Positions 55,214 to 63,715 of a stretch of DNA of 64,000 nucleotides are shown here, piece by piece. Every line of letters starts with the position of its first letter. Positions within the stretch are counted from its first letter, which is position 1. The notes beneath the pieces are model-generated. The model did no database searches. It saw only the letters and a list, made by a program, of their open reading frames with translations, and was not told where the DNA came from. A program made the position numbers and the translations under genes. The DNA lies in contig NZ_JAHTKP010000028.1 in the NCBI RefSeq assembly GCF_019192735.1, positions 1 to 64,000 on the forward strand, written 5' to 3'. The stretch is from Kitasatospora aureofaciens (GTDB lineage Bacteria > Actinomycetota > Actinomycetes > Streptomycetales > Streptomycetaceae).

Positions 55214-55268
55214 GCGAGTTCTCCTTCCGGTTTCCGGGTTCGTGTCGTCAATTCGGTATCTGCATAGG

Positions 55269-55844
55269 TCACTTGATAAGGAACTTGGCCCTGACCTTGA
55301 GCTTCTTCACGTGGTTGGTGACGTTGGTGACGTTGGTCGTCACGGAGTTGTCGATGTAGACGTTTCCGGCGGCCTCGCCGCCGCGGGTGCTGCGGTTGAA
55401 GGTGCCGAGAACCGCAATCGCGACGGCGAGTCCGACCACCAGCGCGACCACCATCACGAGCGCCTTGACCAGTTCGGCGATGGCGTGGGCGATGTGGTCC
55501 AGGGCGACGGCCAGCAGCTCCAGCCCGATGGCGGCCCCGCCGATGGCCAGGCCGCCGAGCGCGATGCCGAGGGCGAGCTTGACGGCCCATCGCGGGAACA
55601 GCGGCTCGCCGGCCTGGACGACGATGGCCTGCGCCTGCTGCGGGCCGGCCGCGGCGGGGGCGACGGGCTGGTGCGCGACGGGGGCGATGTTCCAGGTGTT
55701 GCCGGGGCCGTGCACCTCGACCTGGCGGCCGGTCACGTCGGTGATGAGGTACCGCTCGAAGGAGACCGGCGCCGGGGCGGTCGGGGCGGCCGAAGTCGCA
55801 GGGGTCGGGGTGGCGTACATGCTGAGCTGGTCCATGATCGTCAT
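55269..55844 (-). CDS. Spd-like small membrane protein (191 aa)
   Basis: A Pro/Ala-rich N-terminus, then two or three hydrophobic segments (WAVKLALGIALGGLAIGGAA, ALVMVVALVVGLAVAIAVLG) and a basic end (VKKLKVRAKFLIK). Position beside traB and its repeat cluster fits SpdB-type proteins that help plasmid spreading along mycelium after transfer. ATG 55844 or 55835. Confidence 0.6.
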   Translation of the reverse strand: MTIMDQLSMYATPTPATSAAPTAPAPVSFERYLITDVTGRQVEVHGPGNTWNIAPVAHQPVAPAAAGPQQAQAIVVQAGEPLFPRWAVKLALGIALGGLAIGGAAIGLELLAVALDHIAHAIAELVKALVMVVALVVGLAVAIAVLGTFNRSTRGGEAAGNVYIDNSVTTNVTNVTNHVKKLKVRAKFLIK

Positions 55845-55853
55845 CTGCCCTTC

Positions 55854-56039
55854 GGGGTTCGCCGGAGGTTCCCAGCGAGGGAGGTTTGTGGGTATTTGTC
55901 CTGCCCAGGGAGGTTGGACGAGGTTCGCCAGGAGGGTCGGAGGTTCCCGCGCCGTCGAACCTGACCGGCGATCAAGGAACCCGCGGTGAACCTTCTGACC
56001 TGGGGTTCTCCGGAGCGGCGAACCTCCTGGCGAACCTCA
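55854..56039 (+). other. clt-like repeat cluster at the traB 3' end
   Basis: About twelve imperfect copies of GGAGGTTCGCC in 186 bp, first mostly rightward (55854, 55864, 55880, 55909, 55920, 55939) and then mostly inverted (55956, 55987, 56018, 56029). Streptomyces TraB proteins bind clusters of 8-bp repeats near their own gene to start double-stranded DNA transfer; this is a strong positional and structural match. Confidence 0.7.
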
Positions 56040-56047
56040 TTTGCCCC

Positions 56048-58312
56048 TTATGCGTCGTTTGCGGCGTCGAGATCGGCGAGGCGGTAGCCGTTGCCCTTCT
56101 TGCCGTCCGGGCCGACCACCGGCACCGTGTCGATCTTGCGGCCGGTGGCCTGCTCGATCGCCTCGCGCAGCCGGCCACCCGCGCGGGTGCTCCAGGCCCG
56201 GGAGTTCTCCTCGGTCCGCTGGCCCCAGTCCCCGGCCGGGTCGAGCACCGACAGAAGGATGGCGATGTCCGAGCTGCGCAGCTCCTGGACGCCGGCCCGC
56301 TCGAAGACCTGACGCAGCAGCACCAGGAACGGGGCCTCGGCCTGGGCCACCGGGCCCGGCCGACCCATGCCCCGCGGACCGCCTGCCGCCGAGGTGGTGC
56401 CGAAGGCCTTGATCAGGTGGGCCTCGATCGGGTCCTCGAACTGCCCCGGCAGCCGCCCGGCCTCCGCACGGAATTCGACCGCCGCGGCAATCAGCGGGGC
56501 GACCGCGTCGAACTTGCGGTCCTCCTGGAAGAAGGACCGCAGCAGCACCCCGATGGCGCCCGCGCAGTCCGCGATCGTCATGCCGGGGATATCGACGGAG
56601 AGTTCATGCGCGACCAGGCCCATACCGGTGGCCCGGGCGCCCAGAATCGCGTTGGTCTGCTTGTCGTTGGCGGTGCGCGTCGCCAGCCGGGACTTGGTGT
56701 TCTTGTTGAACTTCGGCGGAATGGCGCTGGTGTCCGGGTCCTGGGTGACCAGCAGGACGCCCATGTTGAGGCTGGCGGCGAATCCGCTGATCTCCTCCAG
56801 CAGCTCGCGCGTCTCGGCGTCGAGGGTGAAGAGCTGGGCCTCGTCGGCGATAAGGATCTCCAGCGGGAACAGCTTGAGGGATTCCTCGGTGAAGCGGGTG
56901 ATGCCGTTCTCGACCATGAAGTCGTCACGGCGAATCGCCTCGGCGAGGAAGGCCCGCAGCAGCTCGCGGAAGCGCGGCACCGATCCCCGGCCGCCGAAGA
57001 ACGTCGCGCACACTGGGGCGAACACCATCAGCTCGGCGGCCTTCGCGGCGGAGGCCAGGCGGATGTTCACCCGCGGGTCGAGCGCCAGGGCCGGGATGAT
57101 GTTGCGCAGCAACATGCCCTTGCCGGTCTGGCTCATGCCGCCCAGCAGCGCCATGACGTGGCGCAGCCACAGGTAGCGCGTCGCACCCCGGCGGTCGAAC
57201 CCGACCGGCGCGCCGACGTTCCAGATGTCGGTCTTCTCGATCTTGCCGTTCTTGCCGAACAGCGGGCTGGTCCGGGCCGCGGCGAACGGGTTGCGCTTGG
57301 ACGTCCACACGACGACCTGCGACTCGTGCTGGCCGCGGGTGATCTCGATCTGGTCGTCCGGCAGGCGCAGGAGACCGGCGATCTTCTTCGTGCGGGCCGC
57401 GACCTCATCGACCGTCAGGCCGCCGCTGAGGTTGTAGGTGTGCACCGCCGAGCCGTCCGCGTGGTACTCGGCGTGGCCGACCGGCACGGCCTCGACACCG
57501 TCGCGCAGCAGGCCCGCGGTCTTGAGCGCGCCGATGATCCGGGTGTCGCCGATCGGGCCGCCCTCGGCCGGCAGGTCGGCGAGGATCTGGTAGTCCGCGC
57601 CGCCGGGGGTGCTGGTCTTGTCCCGGTGGCCGACCACGGCCAGGGTGGTGAGCAGGGCGGCCAGCAGCGGGTCGGCGACGATCCACTGGCCCAGGGCCGC
57701 GGTGATCAGCACCGCGCCCAGGTAGAGGCTGCCGCCGATGGCGGCGGCCAGGGTGCGCCTGCTCTTCCAGGCCTTGGCCGCGACCTGGGCCTTCTCGTCC
57801 CGCAGTTCGCCGATGCGGGCGTCGTCGCCGTCCTTCTTCGCCTGCCGCAGCTCGCGGTTGTACTCCATCGCCCACAGCAGGTGGACGCTGTCCCTGACGA
57901 CGACCCAGGCCCCGCGGGCAGCCAGACCCATGACCTTCGCGAGGTACTTGGGGCTGCGCACCCCGTGGAAGATGACGCGGTAGACGAGCTGGTCGCGGTG
58001 GTAGCGCGCCAGGCTCGCGCGGACCTCGGGGGAGACCATCCAGTCCGGCAGCGCCCGCAGGGCGTGGGCCTTGAGGCCGCCGGCCGCGGCGGGCGGGGCC
58101 TGGACGGCAACCGGCTCGGGGACGTCCTGGGCCGGTGCGGGCTCGCGGAAGGTGCCGATGGTGGCGCCGGAGCGGCCGGTGGTGGTGACGCTGGCCGCGT
58201 CGGCCATCGCCTTCTCCAGGTCGGCGAAGCCCTTCTCGAACAGGCGCGTGATGTCGTCTTCGGGCTCGTCTCCGGCGCCGGCCGGGCCGAGGTTGGGGGT
58301 GGACTCGGACAT
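56048..58312 (-). CDS. traB: TraB-type FtsK/SpoIIIE-like DNA translocase
   Basis: 754 aa. N-terminal 120 residues acidic then helical, with membrane-proximal hydrophobic stretches around residues 195-235 (LAAAIGGSLYLGAVLITAAL). The motor follows: Walker A GGMSQTGKGMLL (391-402), with Gly where Ser/Thr is usual, and Walker B EILIADEAQLF (~482). The C-terminal 85 residues (LRSSDIAILLSVLDPAG, GRLREAIEQATGRKIDTVPV) form a winged-helix-like gamma domain. Single protein thought to pump double-stranded plasmid DNA between hyphae. Confidence 0.85.
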   Translation of the reverse strand: MSESTPNLGPAGAGDEPEDDITRLFEKGFADLEKAMADAASVTTTGRSGATIGTFREPAPAQDVPEPVAVQAPPAAAGGLKAHALRALPDWMVSPEVRASLARYHRDQLVYRVIFHGVRSPKYLAKVMGLAARGAWVVVRDSVHLLWAMEYNRELRQAKKDGDDARIGELRDEKAQVAAKAWKSRRTLAAAIGGSLYLGAVLITAALGQWIVADPLLAALLTTLAVVGHRDKTSTPGGADYQILADLPAEGGPIGDTRIIGALKTAGLLRDGVEAVPVGHAEYHADGSAVHTYNLSGGLTVDEVAARTKKIAGLLRLPDDQIEITRGQHESQVVVWTSKRNPFAAARTSPLFGKNGKIEKTDIWNVGAPVGFDRRGATRYLWLRHVMALLGGMSQTGKGMLLRNIIPALALDPRVNIRLASAAKAAELMVFAPVCATFFGGRGSVPRFRELLRAFLAEAIRRDDFMVENGITRFTEESLKLFPLEILIADEAQLFTLDAETRELLEEISGFAASLNMGVLLVTQDPDTSAIPPKFNKNTKSRLATRTANDKQTNAILGARATGMGLVAHELSVDIPGMTIADCAGAIGVLLRSFFQEDRKFDAVAPLIAAAVEFRAEAGRLPGQFEDPIEAHLIKAFGTTSAAGGPRGMGRPGPVAQAEAPFLVLLRQVFERAGVQELRSSDIAILLSVLDPAGDWGQRTEENSRAWSTRAGGRLREAIEQATGRKIDTVPVVGPDGKKGNGYRLADLDAANDA

Positions 58313-58412
58313 AATGGGTCCTGCCTTTCGAGGTGAGGCCCCCGGCGGGACCGTGGAAAGTTGAGCCGGGGGCCGGTTCTGTTCTTCGGGCGGTTCGGGA
58401 TGCTGCGGCCGA

Positions 58413-58907
58413 TCAGAGGAAGACGTCGTCGTCGTCCACCGGCTCCGCCGGCGGCCGGGCCTCGGTGGGCTCCGGGGCGGCGCTGGGCTCGCTGGCCGGC
58501 GTGGGCCGCAGCCACAGGAGTAGGTCCAGCACGCGACCGTCCACGTCAGCGGCGGCGGCGACCTCGCGGATCTTGAGGATCAGGTGGTCGGCGACCTGGG
58601 CGGGGAGCTCGTCGCGGGTCTCCTGGAGGCCCACTTGCAGCTGTTCGTTCTCCCGGCGCAGCTCCTCGACGCGGGTCTCGGCCTGAGCCAGGAGGAGCGT
58701 GGTGCGCTTGTGCGCCTCGACCTCGCTGGTGTGCGCCTCGATCAGGTTCGCGTTCTCCAGGAGCGCGGCGTGCTCGGCCTGGCGCAGCTCCCCGATCAGG
58801 GAGTCCTGCTGGGCGATCCTGCCGAGGCTGAAGCTCTGGTCGTTCTGCCAGTCGGCGAGCTCCTGGCGGAGGTCGTTCAGGACGTCGGTGCGGACGATTT
58901 TGAACAT
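58413..58907 (-). CDS. coiled-coil protein (164 aa)
   Basis: GGAGGGG precedes ATG 58907. Residues 10-110 are an almost unbroken heptad coiled coil (LIGELRQAEHAALLENANLI, ETRVEELRRENEQLQVGLQE). The tail is Pro/Glu-rich and acidic (AEPVDDDDVFL). No membrane segment. Located 100 bp upstream of traB, so possibly a structural partner of the transfer machinery. Confidence 0.6.
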   Translation of the reverse strand: MFKIVRTDVLNDLRQELADWQNDQSFSLGRIAQQDSLIGELRQAEHAALLENANLIEAHTSEVEAHKRTTLLLAQAETRVEELRRENEQLQVGLQETRDELPAQVADHLILKIREVAAAADVDGRVLDLLLWLRPTPASEPSAAPEPTEARPPAEPVDDDDVFL

Positions 58908-59055
58908 GGCTGTCCCCTCCCTATGACAGGCTGCTGGGTGGTGCCGGTGGTGGTGTCCCCCCGTCGCGGGAGGCGGGGCCGGGGGCCGAGTGCAACTTCC
59001 CGTGGGCCTGGCGCCCTTCGTCGGGTGGCTTGCTCGACCCCGGCCTGGCGGTGGA

Positions 59056-59370
59056 TCAGAAGAGCGTGGGCTCCGTGTCGGCGGCCCGCTCGGCGAGGTG
59101 CTGCTGGCGGGCCTTCGACGCCTTGGCGCGGATCGGGCCCAGACACTCGCGGCACAGCGCGGTCATCTGCTCGGCCGGCACGAGGCACGCGGCTCGCGGC
59201 GGGGCGGCCGGGTCGGCGACGGGGACCACCGTCAGGCGGCTTCCGTCGTGCCGGCCGTGGCGGCACTCGCCGCCTTCGGTGCGGTGCTTGAAGCCACACT
59301 GGCCGGTGCACTGGCAGCGGCCCGCGGAGCGTTCGAGGACGGTCTCGTAGAGGTCGGGGAGGTGGTTCAT
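59056..59370 (-). CDS. HNH-like 104-aa protein
   Basis: ATG 59370 preferred (GGAGTCACG upstream). LYETVLERSAGRCQCTGQCG opens as HNH endonucleases do, with Cys pairs and a later TALCRECLGPIRAK. The catalytic His-Asn-His set is not clearly complete, so it may be a zinc-binding DNA-interaction relative. Lies in the transfer operon. Confidence 0.5.
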   Translation of the reverse strand: MNHLPDLYETVLERSAGRCQCTGQCGFKHRTEGGECRHGRHDGSRLTVVPVADPAAPPRAACLVPAEQMTALCRECLGPIRAKASKARQQHLAERAADTEPTLF

Positions 59371-59451
59371 CGTGACTCCCTCCGGATGGACTCGTTGGGG
59401 TTGCCGGGGTGGGGCGATCAGCACTCGTCCCACCCCTTCTCGCGGACCGGC

Positions 59452-60834
59452 TCAGCGCCCGCTGCGGGTGGCCCGCCGGCCGCTGCGGCCGGTCGCGCCC
59501 TTGTGGTGCTTGGCGTTCAGCTTCCCGACACCGGGGGCGTACTTCGCAGTGTCGCCCGGGCGCCGGACCGGCGGGATCCCGCTGTTGTTCTTGCGCCGGT
59601 CCTCGCCCTTCACCGCCCCGCCGTCGGGGTCATTCTCGGTGTCGTCCGAGAAGCAGGGCATTTGGGATTCGACCTGCGGAAACGTGCCGCCTTCGGGGGT
59701 CTGCGAAGCGGCCTGCATGGCCATCTTGGAGGCGACCAGGCGAGCTCGGATCTCGGCCGTCAGGCCGACCGTCCGCGTGCCGTGGATGACCTCCCACGCG
59801 TCCTGCCAGACCTTCTCGGAGACGTGCTCCAGGCCGGCCGCGATCCGCAGCGACACCGCGACCGCCCACACCTCCGGGTGCTCCTTGGAGCGCTCGGCAT
59901 CGCGCCTCTCCTGCTCGGCCGCGGCGGCCTTGTCCGCCGCCTGCTTCGCCTGCGTCTTGGCGAGCTCGTCGGCCTCCTTCGCCTCGGCCTTCGCCTGGTC
60001 CTCGGCCGCCCGCTGCTCGGCCTCCTCACGCTTGCGCTTCGCCTCCTCCGCGGCGGCCCGCTCGGCGGCCTTGCGCTCGCGCCGGGTGGGCACTCCGTCC
60101 AGCTTCTTGGCGCGGCCGTGCTCGTAGCTGGTCCACACGATCGGGCCGCCGAGCGAGGTGATCGCACCGATCAGGCCCGCGTTCAGGCCGATCGCCGGGT
60201 CGCTGATCCCGTGCCAGATGTTCACCCCGGCCGCGATGCCGGCGGCGACCATCACGCCCACCCGGTAGGGCCACACCGCCTTGCCGTGGGTGACCGCGTA
60301 CTGGGCGCCCCAGGAGAGCACCAGGGCCAGGCCCTCCAGGAAGACCGGCGCCGCGAGCAGGAACCACTTCGTGGGGTCCCAGAAGGCGAGCAGCTGGAGC
60401 GGGAGGCTGACGAGGGCGCCGGCGATGTAGATCCCAAGTGCGCCCAGCTTCCAGCGCTGCTCGGCGAGCTCCTTCTCCGCCTCCTCCTTGGCCGCCCTCT
60501 CCTTGACGGTCTGGGCGGCGGCGGCCTCCTCGGCCGTCTCCCGGTCGGCCTTCGCCCGCTGAGCCTTGAGCTCGGCCATGCGGGCCTCGTGGGCGGCCTT
60601 GTCCTGCTCCAGCTTCATCGCGGCGCGCTCGTTGAGGATCCGCTGCCGCTCGGACTCCTGGGCGGCCTTGATCCGGATGCCCTCCGCCTCCGCCTCGGCC
60701 AGCAGGCGCTGGCGGTCGGCCTCGGCCTGCGCGGCGATCCTCTGGGCCTCGGCCTGACCGTGCGCGGTGATGTAGACCGGCAGGTCCACCTCGTCGCGCT
60801 CGTGGCCGTTGACCCTCTCCAGAGCGATCGTCAC
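59452..60834 (-). CDS. 460-aa membrane protein with coiled coils
   Basis: Residues 25-125 and 240-320 are Ala/Glu/Arg/Lys coiled coils. Between them are three or four hydrophobic spans (LGALGIYIAGALVSLPLQLL, WFLLAAPVFLEGLALVLSWG, VGVMVAAGIAAGVNIWHGIS). The basic C-terminus is disordered. Similar layouts are seen in Spd/Tra accessory proteins of actinomycete plasmids. Starts at the ATGA overlap with the next gene upstream. Confidence 0.6.
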   Translation of the reverse strand: MTIALERVNGHERDEVDLPVYITAHGQAEAQRIAAQAEADRQRLLAEAEAEGIRIKAAQESERQRILNERAAMKLEQDKAAHEARMAELKAQRAKADRETAEEAAAAQTVKERAAKEEAEKELAEQRWKLGALGIYIAGALVSLPLQLLAFWDPTKWFLLAAPVFLEGLALVLSWGAQYAVTHGKAVWPYRVGVMVAAGIAAGVNIWHGISDPAIGLNAGLIGAITSLGGPIVWTSYEHGRAKKLDGVPTRRERKAAERAAAEEAKRKREEAEQRAAEDQAKAEAKEADELAKTQAKQAADKAAAAEQERRDAERSKEHPEVWAVAVSLRIAAGLEHVSEKVWQDAWEVIHGTRTVGLTAEIRARLVASKMAMQAASQTPEGGTFPQVESQMPCFSDDTENDPDGGAVKGEDRRKNNSGIPPVRRPGDTAKYAPGVGKLNAKHHKGATGRSGRRATRSGR

Positions 60835-61229
60835 AGCTCGTTCTCCTTCGTGCTGGTGGCCGCCTCAACCGGCGGGTTGTTCAGGTAGATCTTGTCGTAG
60901 ACGTCGGCCGGGCCGAAGCAGGTGGGCGCCCCCGGACTCGGAAATTCCGAGTCCATGGCGTACACGTCATTGAGCTGGGCCTGGCAGAGGTCGCAGGGGT
61001 CGCAGTCCCGGTGCTCGGGCCGGGGCCGGGTGAAGTAGCCGATCGCGTCGAGCCCGGCGAGCGCGCCGAGCACGATCACCAGCTCCGGGCGGTACTCGGT
61101 GACGGCGTGGATGGCGTCGGGAGTGACCAGCAGGCCCGCGCCGAGCCCGGCGGCGGCCACGAGCGACTTGCCCGGCGCCACCAGGTACTCCATCGCGGTG
61201 CTGATCGCCTGGACGGTGCTCTTGCGCAT
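60831..61229 (-). CDS. 132-aa protein with N-terminal membrane segments
   Basis: GGAGAGCTGACG precedes ATG 61229. Two hydrophobic stretches (SLVAAAGLGAGLLVTPDAI and LVIVLGALAGLDAIGYF) are followed by a Cys pair region (CDPCDLCQAQLND) and a soluble tail. The palindrome 60934-60954 lies inside its coding sequence (MDSEFPSP). Confidence 0.6.
   Translation of the reverse strand: MRKSTVQAISTAMEYLVAPGKSLVAAAGLGAGLLVTPDAIHAVTEYRPELVIVLGALAGLDAIGYFTRPRPEHRDCDPCDLCQAQLNDVYAMDSEFPSPGAPTCFGPADVYDKIYLNNPPVEAATSTKENEL
60934..60954 (+). promoter_or_regulatory. 21-bp palindrome, GACTCGGAA-A-TTCCGAGTC type
   Basis: A perfect palindrome apart from its central base, inside the 60831-61229 gene. Same core as 52224-52252, with A replacing T in the centre. 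An intragenic location argues for a binding site such as a centromere element, since an operator would be expected between genes. Confidence 0.65.
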
Positions 61230-61231
61230 CG

Positions 61232-61417
61232 TCAGCTCTCCTTCCCGGTCAGCCACTCGCCGATGACGCCGAGGACCCAGCCCGCGATGACGATCACGAC
61301 GGCCGCCGAGATGGCGAGGTGCGACGCGCTGGTCCCGGGGTGCTTGGTGTGGTCGTGCCAGGCCCACCAGCCGCCGACCGCGAGGGCGAGCACGTTCTTG
61401 ATCCGGATGATCCGCAT
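61232..61417 (-). CDS. 61-aa single-pass membrane protein
   Basis: AAGAGGG precedes ATG 61417. HLAISAAVVIVIAGWVLGVI forms one clear membrane helix, with a Trp-rich N-terminus. Small Spd-type candidate. Confidence 0.6.
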   Translation of the reverse strand: MRIIRIKNVLALAVGGWWAWHDHTKHPGTSASHLAISAAVVIVIAGWVLGVIGEWLTGKES

Positions 61418-61419
61418 CG

Positions 61420-61617
61420 TCAGACCCTCTTGCCGTCGTTGCCGGGCTCGCCCTGGTGGGGCTGCGGCTGGGGCTCGTGGCCGTAGCCGCCGTTGGTGCT
61501 GTGGTCCTGCATGGTCACGCCGTAGACCAGCGCGGCCAGCAGCGCCGGCGGCACGGGGTCGGTGGTGGTCTCGGGGCCGAGGATCTGGTCGAGGAGGTTG
61601 TTGATGATGAGCGTCAC
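61420..61617 (-). CDS. hypothetical 65-aa protein
   Basis: GTG 61617, GTGA overlap with the upstream gene. A hydrophobic first half (LIINNLLDQILG, PPALLAALVYGVT) and a Gly/Gln/Pro-rich hydrophilic end. Small membrane-associated protein of the transfer operon. Confidence 0.55.
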   Translation of the reverse strand: MTLIINNLLDQILGPETTTDPVPPALLAALVYGVTMQDHSTNGGYGHEPQPQPHQGEPGNDGKRV

Positions 61618-61808
61618 TTCGAGGCCTCCGTCCACTGGGCCATGTCGTTGAGGCCGTAGTCGGCGTACTGGGCGAGCAGCGCGTTGCTGGCGGCGCGGGC
61701 GGCGCGGGCCTGCTCGGCGAGCTTCTTCCGGTGGGCGTTGAAGGCGGCGATCAGCTTCCTGATCTCGCCCTGCTGGACCTCAGCCAGCGGGTGGGTCCCG
61801 GCGGTCAC
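61614..61808 (-). CDS. hypothetical 64-aa helical protein
   Basis: GTG 61808, overlapping both neighbours by 4 bp. A basic amphipathic helix (EIRKLIAAFNAHRKKLAEQA) and no membrane segment. Function unknown. Confidence 0.55.
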   Translation of the reverse strand: MTAGTHPLAEVQQGEIRKLIAAFNAHRKKLAEQARAARAASNALLAQYADYGLNDMAQWTEASK

Positions 61809-61984
61809 TGGTCGCCCCCCTTCCGGCGGTTCGCCGCCGTGTTGAGCACCATGCCGAAAACCGCCAGCGAGGTGCCGAGCGAGATGAACGAGCTGGCGGC
61901 CGGGTGGCCGGCGAAGTGCAGGACGGTGGCGGTCGTGGTCATCAGGAAGCCGACCAGCGAGAGGATCAGACCGAGGTGCTTCAC
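61805..61984 (-). CDS. 59-aa two-helix membrane protein
   Basis: GTG 61984 to TGA 61805, joined to both neighbours by GTGA overlaps, which is strong support for so short a gene. LGLILSLVGFLMTTTATVLH and SLGTSLAVFGMVLNTAA are two membrane spans. Spd-type candidate. Confidence 0.6.
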   Translation of the reverse strand: MKHLGLILSLVGFLMTTTATVLHFAGHPAASSFISLGTSLAVFGMVLNTAANRRKGGDQ

Positions 61985-62250
61985 CGGGCCACCCCCGGCC
62001 GGGGGGCCGGCACCGAGTGCGCCGACGGCGCCAGGTTCGCCAGGTGGATCAGGCCGAGCAGGGCCACGAAGCCCCCCACCAGGCCGACGGCCTGCCAGGC
62101 GGAGACGGAGACCCCGAACAGGGCCAGGCCGCCGAGAACCATCAGCGGGGTGGCGCCGTAGCGCCGCGCCAGAACGCTGAGGGAGATCACCAGGAAGAAG
62201 GTGCGCGGGTCGCGCAGCAGGCCCGCCAGGGCCGCGAGGAAGGCCTTCAC
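61981..62250 (-). CDS. 89-aa membrane protein
   Basis: GTG 62250 with GTGA overlaps on both sides. Two hydrophobic spans (LMVLGGLALFGVSVSAWQAV, GLVGGFVALLGLIHLANLA) after an amphipathic start. Spd-type candidate in the proximal part of the transfer operon. Confidence 0.6.
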   Translation of the reverse strand: MKAFLAALAGLLRDPRTFFLVISLSVLARRYGATPLMVLGGLALFGVSVSAWQAVGLVGGFVALLGLIHLANLAPSAHSVPAPRPGVAR

Positions 62251-62582
62251 GCGGCGGCCCTCCCGGACTTGGGGCGGACGGCCGAGGGCAGGAGGTAGAT
62301 CGCGGCGCCGGTGCTCGGGCCCGCGGAGGTCAGCGAGCGGGCGACCAGGGCGACGGTGGCGAGGTACAGCGACGGGTCGTCGGCGACGATGTCCGCGGCG
62401 GCGTCCAGCCGGGCGGCCTTCTCGTCGGCGGTCTCGCCGATCAGGTCGTCCGCGAAGACGAAGAGGTCGAGCCCCAGGTCGATGCTGACCTCGAAGAGGT
62501 CGCTCTCGACGGACTCACCGGTGGCCGGAATTCCCGACCCGATGTGACTCCGCATAGCGGATTGCGGCACAGTAGTGCGCAC
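62247..62582 (-). CDS. hypothetical 111-aa acidic protein, first gene of the transfer operon
   Basis: GTG 62582 (GAGGGAG 12 nt upstream) or ATG 62555. Acidic core (VSIDLGLDLFVFADDLIGET, AARLDAAADIVADDPSLYLA) with a basic last 25 residues. It heads the leftward operon, opposite the GntR gene. Confidence 0.55.
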   Translation of the reverse strand: MRTTVPQSAMRSHIGSGIPATGESVESDLFEVSIDLGLDLFVFADDLIGETADEKAARLDAAADIVADDPSLYLATVALVARSLTSAGPSTGAAIYLLPSAVRPKSGRAAA

Positions 62583-62652
62583 GGCGGTTCACACTCCCTC
62601 AGCTTCGATGAGGTTGATTGGAGCCGCCTAGCAGCGGGCCAGGGGAGTCGCG

Positions 62653-62836
62653 TTCCCGAGGCCCGCTGTGCCTTTCCCGAGCAAATCACCCGGTCACAGG
62701 CATGGCGGTAGTGCATCTATCAGCCTGCCCTTCCGGGGTCGCGTCCCGGTCCGACTGGCGACATGGATGACTCTGGCACAGCCCGTGACGCGTCGTCAAT
62801 AACCTTCCCGGGAAGCTTGCAGACGTGTCCGGGAAG
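62653..62836 (+). promoter_or_regulatory. paired TTCCCGRG sites in the divergent transfer/GntR promoter region
   Basis: TTCCCGAG at 62653-62660 and 62674-62681 (21 bp apart) lie towards the transfer operon. CTTCCCGGGAAG (62804-62815) and CCGGGAAG (62829-62836), also about 21 bp apart, lie just before the GntR start. Spacing of two helical turns and one pair per promoter fits a dimeric repressor. Confidence 0.55.
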
Positions 62837-62852
62837 CCCTACGGTTACCACC

Positions 62853-63671
62853 ATGAACGAACCCGTAGCCGTGGATCAGGCCGCGTATCGGCGGGTAGCC
62901 ACTCGCATTCGGGATGCCATCCGAAGCGGCGCTGAGGGCTACACCCCTGGTGCGCGGCTCCCTAGCATCGCCAAGCTAGTTGAGCATTTCGACACCCCGC
63001 GCAAGACGGTCGAGCCCGCCCTTCGACTCCTGGTGAGCGAAGGTCTCCTCACCAGCCACAAGGGGAGCGGCTACAACGTCTCGATCTTCACCCAGAAGAT
63101 CACCAGGGACGGCACCTCGCGTTACCAGCGCGCCAGGCGGGAGCAAAGCCATGCCGAGCGCCAGAGCCGCGGCGCGTTCGAGACTGAACTCAGGACAATG
63201 GGTCTCGTACCGAAGGCTGAGACCACGGTCCGGCGGGTCGCACCGCCGGCCGAGGTGGCCGAGGCGCTCGACATTACGACCGATGAGGTATCAGCACTTG
63301 TCCGTGCTCGCGTCATGTACGCAGTGCCGGAGGACGCCCCGGACGCTCGACCGATACCCGTCCAGCTCGCCGACAGCTACTTCGCGCTCGCAGTGGTGGG
63401 CGGCACCCGGGTCGAAGATCTCGACCCCGGGCCCGGCGGATCTATCAGCCGAATGGCTGAACTTGGCTATTCGCAAGCCTCGATCGAGGAGACGGTCAAC
63501 GTCCGGCCGCCGTCGGCCGAGGAGTGCAAGGCGCTTCGGATCATCGACCATCAGTGGGTCTACGAGCTCGTCCACATCGGGCGGACGGCCGAGGGCCGGC
63601 CCGTCGAGGCGGCCGTGCACATCATGCCGTGTCACCTCTGGACGCTCCGGTACTCCTGGGCCATCGACTAG
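62853..63671 (+). CDS. GntR/HutC-family repressor, KorSA/TraR-like
   Basis: 272 aa from ATG 62853, with no strong ribosome binding site and TACGGT about 13 nt upstream, so perhaps leaderless. Residues 12-75 are a GntR winged helix (YTPGARLPSIAKLVEHFDTP, TVEPALRLLVSEGLLTSHKG). Residues 110-270 form a UTRA ligand domain. Relatives repress traB in pSAM2, pIJ101 and similar plasmids. It is divergent from the transfer operon, whose promoter it probably controls. Confidence 0.8.
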   Translation: MNEPVAVDQAAYRRVATRIRDAIRSGAEGYTPGARLPSIAKLVEHFDTPRKTVEPALRLLVSEGLLTSHKGSGYNVSIFTQKITRDGTSRYQRARREQSHAERQSRGAFETELRTMGLVPKAETTVRRVAPPAEVAEALDITTDEVSALVRARVMYAVPEDAPDARPIPVQLADSYFALAVVGGTRVEDLDPGPGGSISRMAELGYSQASIEETVNVRPPSAEECKALRIIDHQWVYELVHIGRTAEGRPVEAAVHIMPCHLWTLRYSWAID

Positions 63672-63715
63672 CACGCACACGACAACAGACAGACCAGCAG
63701 AAGGGCATCACCAGC

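Noticed and set aside
45853..62590. Long plus-strand frames throughout this segment
   Set aside because: They mirror the leftward genes, encode low-complexity Gly/Ala/Arg/Val products and lack start signals, while the minus-strand genes are linked by 4-bp overlaps.
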